Below the pieces are notes generated by a model. The model saw nothing but the letters and a program-made list of their open reading frames with translations, did not search any database and was not told the origin of the DNA. From positions 1 to 31,958 of the IMG/VR virus record IMGVR_UViG_3300029309_000186: DNA of 31,958 bases, one strand, 5' to 3'. This document shows, one piece after another, positions 29,982 through 31,958 of the stretch. The translations under genes were made by a program, and so were the position numbers. The stretch is from a virus. Position 1 is the stretch's first letter. Each line of letters starts with the position of its first letter.

Positions 29982-31958
29982 TTATAGTGTTGCATTTTCT
30001 ACTCTATTTCTGTCTAATGCTTGACTTGTCGTAACTTCGCCACTCACTACAAACGCTTGTACTGGTTGCTGTTGGAGTTGAGCGAGTTGATTTACGCCTG
30101 AATCTCCCACTACGTTAAAACTTGGTGCTTGAGCTTCGCCACTACTTGCATCTAAACTTGGTGTTTCGCCACTTGCACCACCTTCAAATTTAGTTTTTGA
30201 AATAGTTGCGATTTGCGCTGCACCAGTCGCTGCTACAATTCCAGCTTTAACAAAGTTAGCACCAGTTAGCGCATCTTGTGGTACTGCTAATTGTGCCATA
30301 ATACCCTGTGCCGTACTAACTACTGCTTGTGCAATACCTACTGCTTTGTTAATGTTAAATGCTTTTTTAGCGTTCTTTTCATCGTCTTTAGCAAATGCAT
30401 TAGCAAGTTCTCCAATAGCACCTAACGAATCGTGAGCAATACTTAGACTCGTATCAGCTACTGCAATAGCATTAGCTCTTTTATCAGCAGCCAATTGATC
30501 ATCAATAGCTTTTTGACGTGCTGCACTTTCAGCCATTTGTTTTTCAATCTCCTCTTGAGTAAGTTTTTTGATTTCAATTTCTTTTACTGATTGAAGTTCA
30601 AGTTGTGCAATTTCGCCATCAAATGATTCTAATTTAAATACGTCAAACTTTTCTCGTATTTCTTTTTCTTTTTTAAGTTCAAGTTGATTGAGCAAATCTA
30701 TTATTTCTTGCTTTTGTTTTCCTTGTGCTGTAAGGTCTTCACGTTGCCTCCTAAAGTTATCTCGATTCAACTCAATCTCTTTTTCAAGACCGTCTTCCAT
30801 TAATTCGTTTTCAAGGTCTTCTATTTTTCGAGCTGCATTAAGCCTGTCCTGTAGGTGTTGTTTAAACTTTTCAGTTCTTGCGTTTTCTCGTTGCTCAACT
30901 CCTTCTTGAAAATCTATGTCGAGGTTTGTTCTTCTTATGTTAAAGTCTTGTAATGCTGAGAAATTTCTATCTATTATTTGTTGCCTTAACTTAGCTTCAG
31001 CTTCTTGGCCTTTAGCTGCTCCGTCAAGTGTTTTCTGAGAAATAGCAACACCTTCTCTATTAGCCTGTTGTAATAGACTTTGGATCTTTTTGTTCTGAGC
31101 TTCTAATTGTTTTAGTCTAGTTTTTTGACCCTCTAAAAATAACCTTTCTTCTTTGTCTATACTATCTTTAGCTGCCTTTCTTTTGTTATTTTCTATCCTC
31201 TCAATCTCTTTAGCGTTGCCTTTAGCTTGTTTTATCTGAACGTCAAAAATAGACTGGAGAGTAGTCTGTCTTTTCTTTTCTGCAGCCACCAATTTATCTA
31301 TGGCTTGCTTTTCTTCTTTAGCGTTAGCTATGGTTTGATTGTGTCTTTTTTGTTCTGCCTCAAACCTTTCTTCTGCTGCAAAATCTGTAAGTCCTATGGC
31401 GTCACCAATAGCTTTGAACCCATCTATAACAGGTTTGAAAAAACCTATTAGTTTATCAAAGTTTGAAATAAGTAAACCAATACCAACAATTAGAGCACCA
31501 ATGCCTGTACTAATTAACGCAACCCTCAACGCTTTAAATAGTCCAGTCGTTGTGCCAGTCATAATACCCCATAGCTTAGTAGCTTTTGTTGCTAATCCGA
31601 CACTACGGCTATACTCTAAAACACCTTGCACACCTTGTTGTATAGCTAAAGCGGCTTGCACTTTTAGTAATGTTTTTTCAAGCGCTTGTGATTCGCTGCC
31701 TACCAAAGCCATGGTGCCTTGCACTACTGCAAAACCACTTGTAGCGCCTCCTAATGCTGTTCCTAATTTTTGGCTGAATGTTTGTGCAGCTTGATCTACT
31801 GCTAGATCCGTTTGAATTTGTACCTTTCTATATTCACCTACTTTTGTTAATAGCTCTTGATATTCTTTTGAAGTAGTGTCGCCAGCAAGTGCTAACTCAT
31901 ATAAACGATCTTCAGCTTCGCCTAATCGTGTTGTAAGGGGTTCAACACCTTTAAATAC
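29982..31958 (-). CDS. Tail tape measure protein, copy B (5' end cut by window edge)
   Basis: The frame is open to the right edge, so the apparent ATG at 31724 is internal. The visible 658 residues start VFKGVEPLTTRLGEAEDRLY, equal to residue 46 of copy A, giving an estimated full length near 703 residues. It has a hydrophobic segment (VALISTGIGALIVGIGLLIS) in place of the Ala-rich one in copy A, a long coiled-coil region, and the same C-terminal block (AQAPSFNVVGDSGVNQL). The central patch KHLQDRLNAARKIEDLEN is also shared. The longer coil predicts a tail about 10 nm longer. Confidence 0.85.
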   Translation of the reverse strand, partial: VFKGVEPLTTRLGEAEDRLYELALAGDTTSKEYQELLTKVGEYRKVQIQTDLAVDQAAQTFSQKLGTALGGATSGFAVVQGTMALVGSESQALEKTLLKVQAALAIQQGVQGVLEYSRSVGLATKATKLWGIMTGTTTGLFKALRVALISTGIGALIVGIGLLISNFDKLIGFFKPVIDGFKAIGDAIGLTDFAAEERFEAEQKRHNQTIANAKEEKQAIDKLVAAEKKRQTTLQSIFDVQIKQAKGNAKEIERIENNKRKAAKDSIDKEERLFLEGQKTRLKQLEAQNKKIQSLLQQANREGVAISQKTLDGAAKGQEAEAKLRQQIIDRNFSALQDFNIRRTNLDIDFQEGVEQRENARTEKFKQHLQDRLNAARKIEDLENELMEDGLEKEIELNRDNFRRQREDLTAQGKQKQEIIDLLNQLELKKEKEIREKFDVFKLESFDGEIAQLELQSVKEIEIKKLTQEEIEKQMAESAARQKAIDDQLAADKRANAIAVADTSLSIAHDSLGAIGELANAFAKDDEKNAKKAFNINKAVGIAQAVVSTAQGIMAQLAVPQDALTGANFVKAGIVAATGAAQIATISKTKFEGGASGETPSLDASSGEAQAPSFNVVGDSGVNQLAQLQQQPVQAFVVSGEVTTSQALDRNRVENATL

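Larger units (their letters stand above)
28904..31958. repeat. Diverged terminal repeat, right copy
   Basis: Homologous to 1-2863, with the same gene content (start of protease, 21-nt intergenic, tape measure). This copy is 192 nt longer, all within the tape measure gene. The right end of the window corresponds to 2863, so the two flanks beyond the repeat cannot be compared here. Confidence 0.9.

Noticed and set aside
31722-31724. ATG of tape measure copy B as the true start
   Set aside because: The frame stays open to the right edge and the upstream residues match copy A from residue 46 on, so the gene is cut by the window.
31339-31794. Plus-strand ORF of 151 codons at the right end
   Set aside because: It lies opposite the Ala-rich tape measure copy B and has low-complexity Ala/Ser composition expected of a shadow frame.
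1-31958. Integrase, attachment sites, or a lysogeny switch
   Set aside because: No integrase, Cro/CI-type pair or divergent promoters seen; all genes are on one strand. A prophage cannot be excluded because the window may be partial.
1-31958. tRNA genes, CRISPR arrays, diversity-generating retroelement
   Set aside because: I saw no cloverleaf-like sequences, no regularly spaced repeats and no reverse transcriptase or template/variable repeat pair.

Overview
The window is nearly all of one small tailed-phage genome, siphovirus-like with an HK97-type head. Every supported gene lies on the minus strand, so transcription runs from high to low coordinates. A Bacteroidetes host, probably a marine or aquatic Flavobacteriia relative, is the best guess. 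The DNA is AT-rich. Start codons follow A/T-rich leaders rather than Shine-Dalgarno sequences. Four inter-operon gaps carry the Bacteroidetes -7 box TAnnTTTG. The structural proteins resemble those of Flavobacterium/Cellulophaga-type phages. I saw no integrase, tRNA, rRNA, CRISPR array or insertion sequence.

Layout in transcription order, starting at the right end: tape measure copy B (cut by the window end), capsid-maturation protease fusion, a 46-aa Cys-rich protein, a coiled-coil protein, an acidic scaffold-like protein, major capsid protein (terminator), putative tail tube protein (terminator), portal, head-tail connector, tail fibre-like genes, then a lysis cassette of a two-TM small protein, holin, zinc amidase and a one-gene spanin, followed by a metallophosphoesterase. 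A promoter at 18484 opens an early operon of seven small mostly unknown ORFs and a DnaA-domain-IV-like protein. A second promoter at 16407, followed by an attenuator-like leader, opens a replication operon (DUF6291-type initiator, RecA-fold ATPase, coiled coil, NinG). A third at 14077 opens a recombination operon (ERF annealase, PD-(D/E)XK nuclease, adenine methyltransferase, RHH peptide, DUF736-like protein) that ends at a terminator. A fourth at 11702 opens the late operon (sigma-like factor, terminase small and large subunits, a second methyltransferase, a frameshifted chaperone-like gene, tail completion, two large tail proteins, tape measure copy A, and the start of protease copy A).

The two ends of the window are diverged copies of one another: 1-2863 matches 28904-31958. 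The first 1078 bases align without gaps at roughly 95% by eye. Within the repeat, the tape measure genes differ in length and are mosaic. The natural reading is a circularly permuted genome of about 29 kb whose overlapping ends come from two related haplotypes. A true tandem of two related phages, or a real duplication, is also possible.

Most genes overlap by ATGA or TAATG, and this chain exposes five small ORFs that are easily overlooked (44, 36, 51, 38 and 46 aa). No stretch longer than 300 bases lacks a gene. The largest gaps (about 151, 112, 111 and 101 nt) hold promoters, terminators or leaders.
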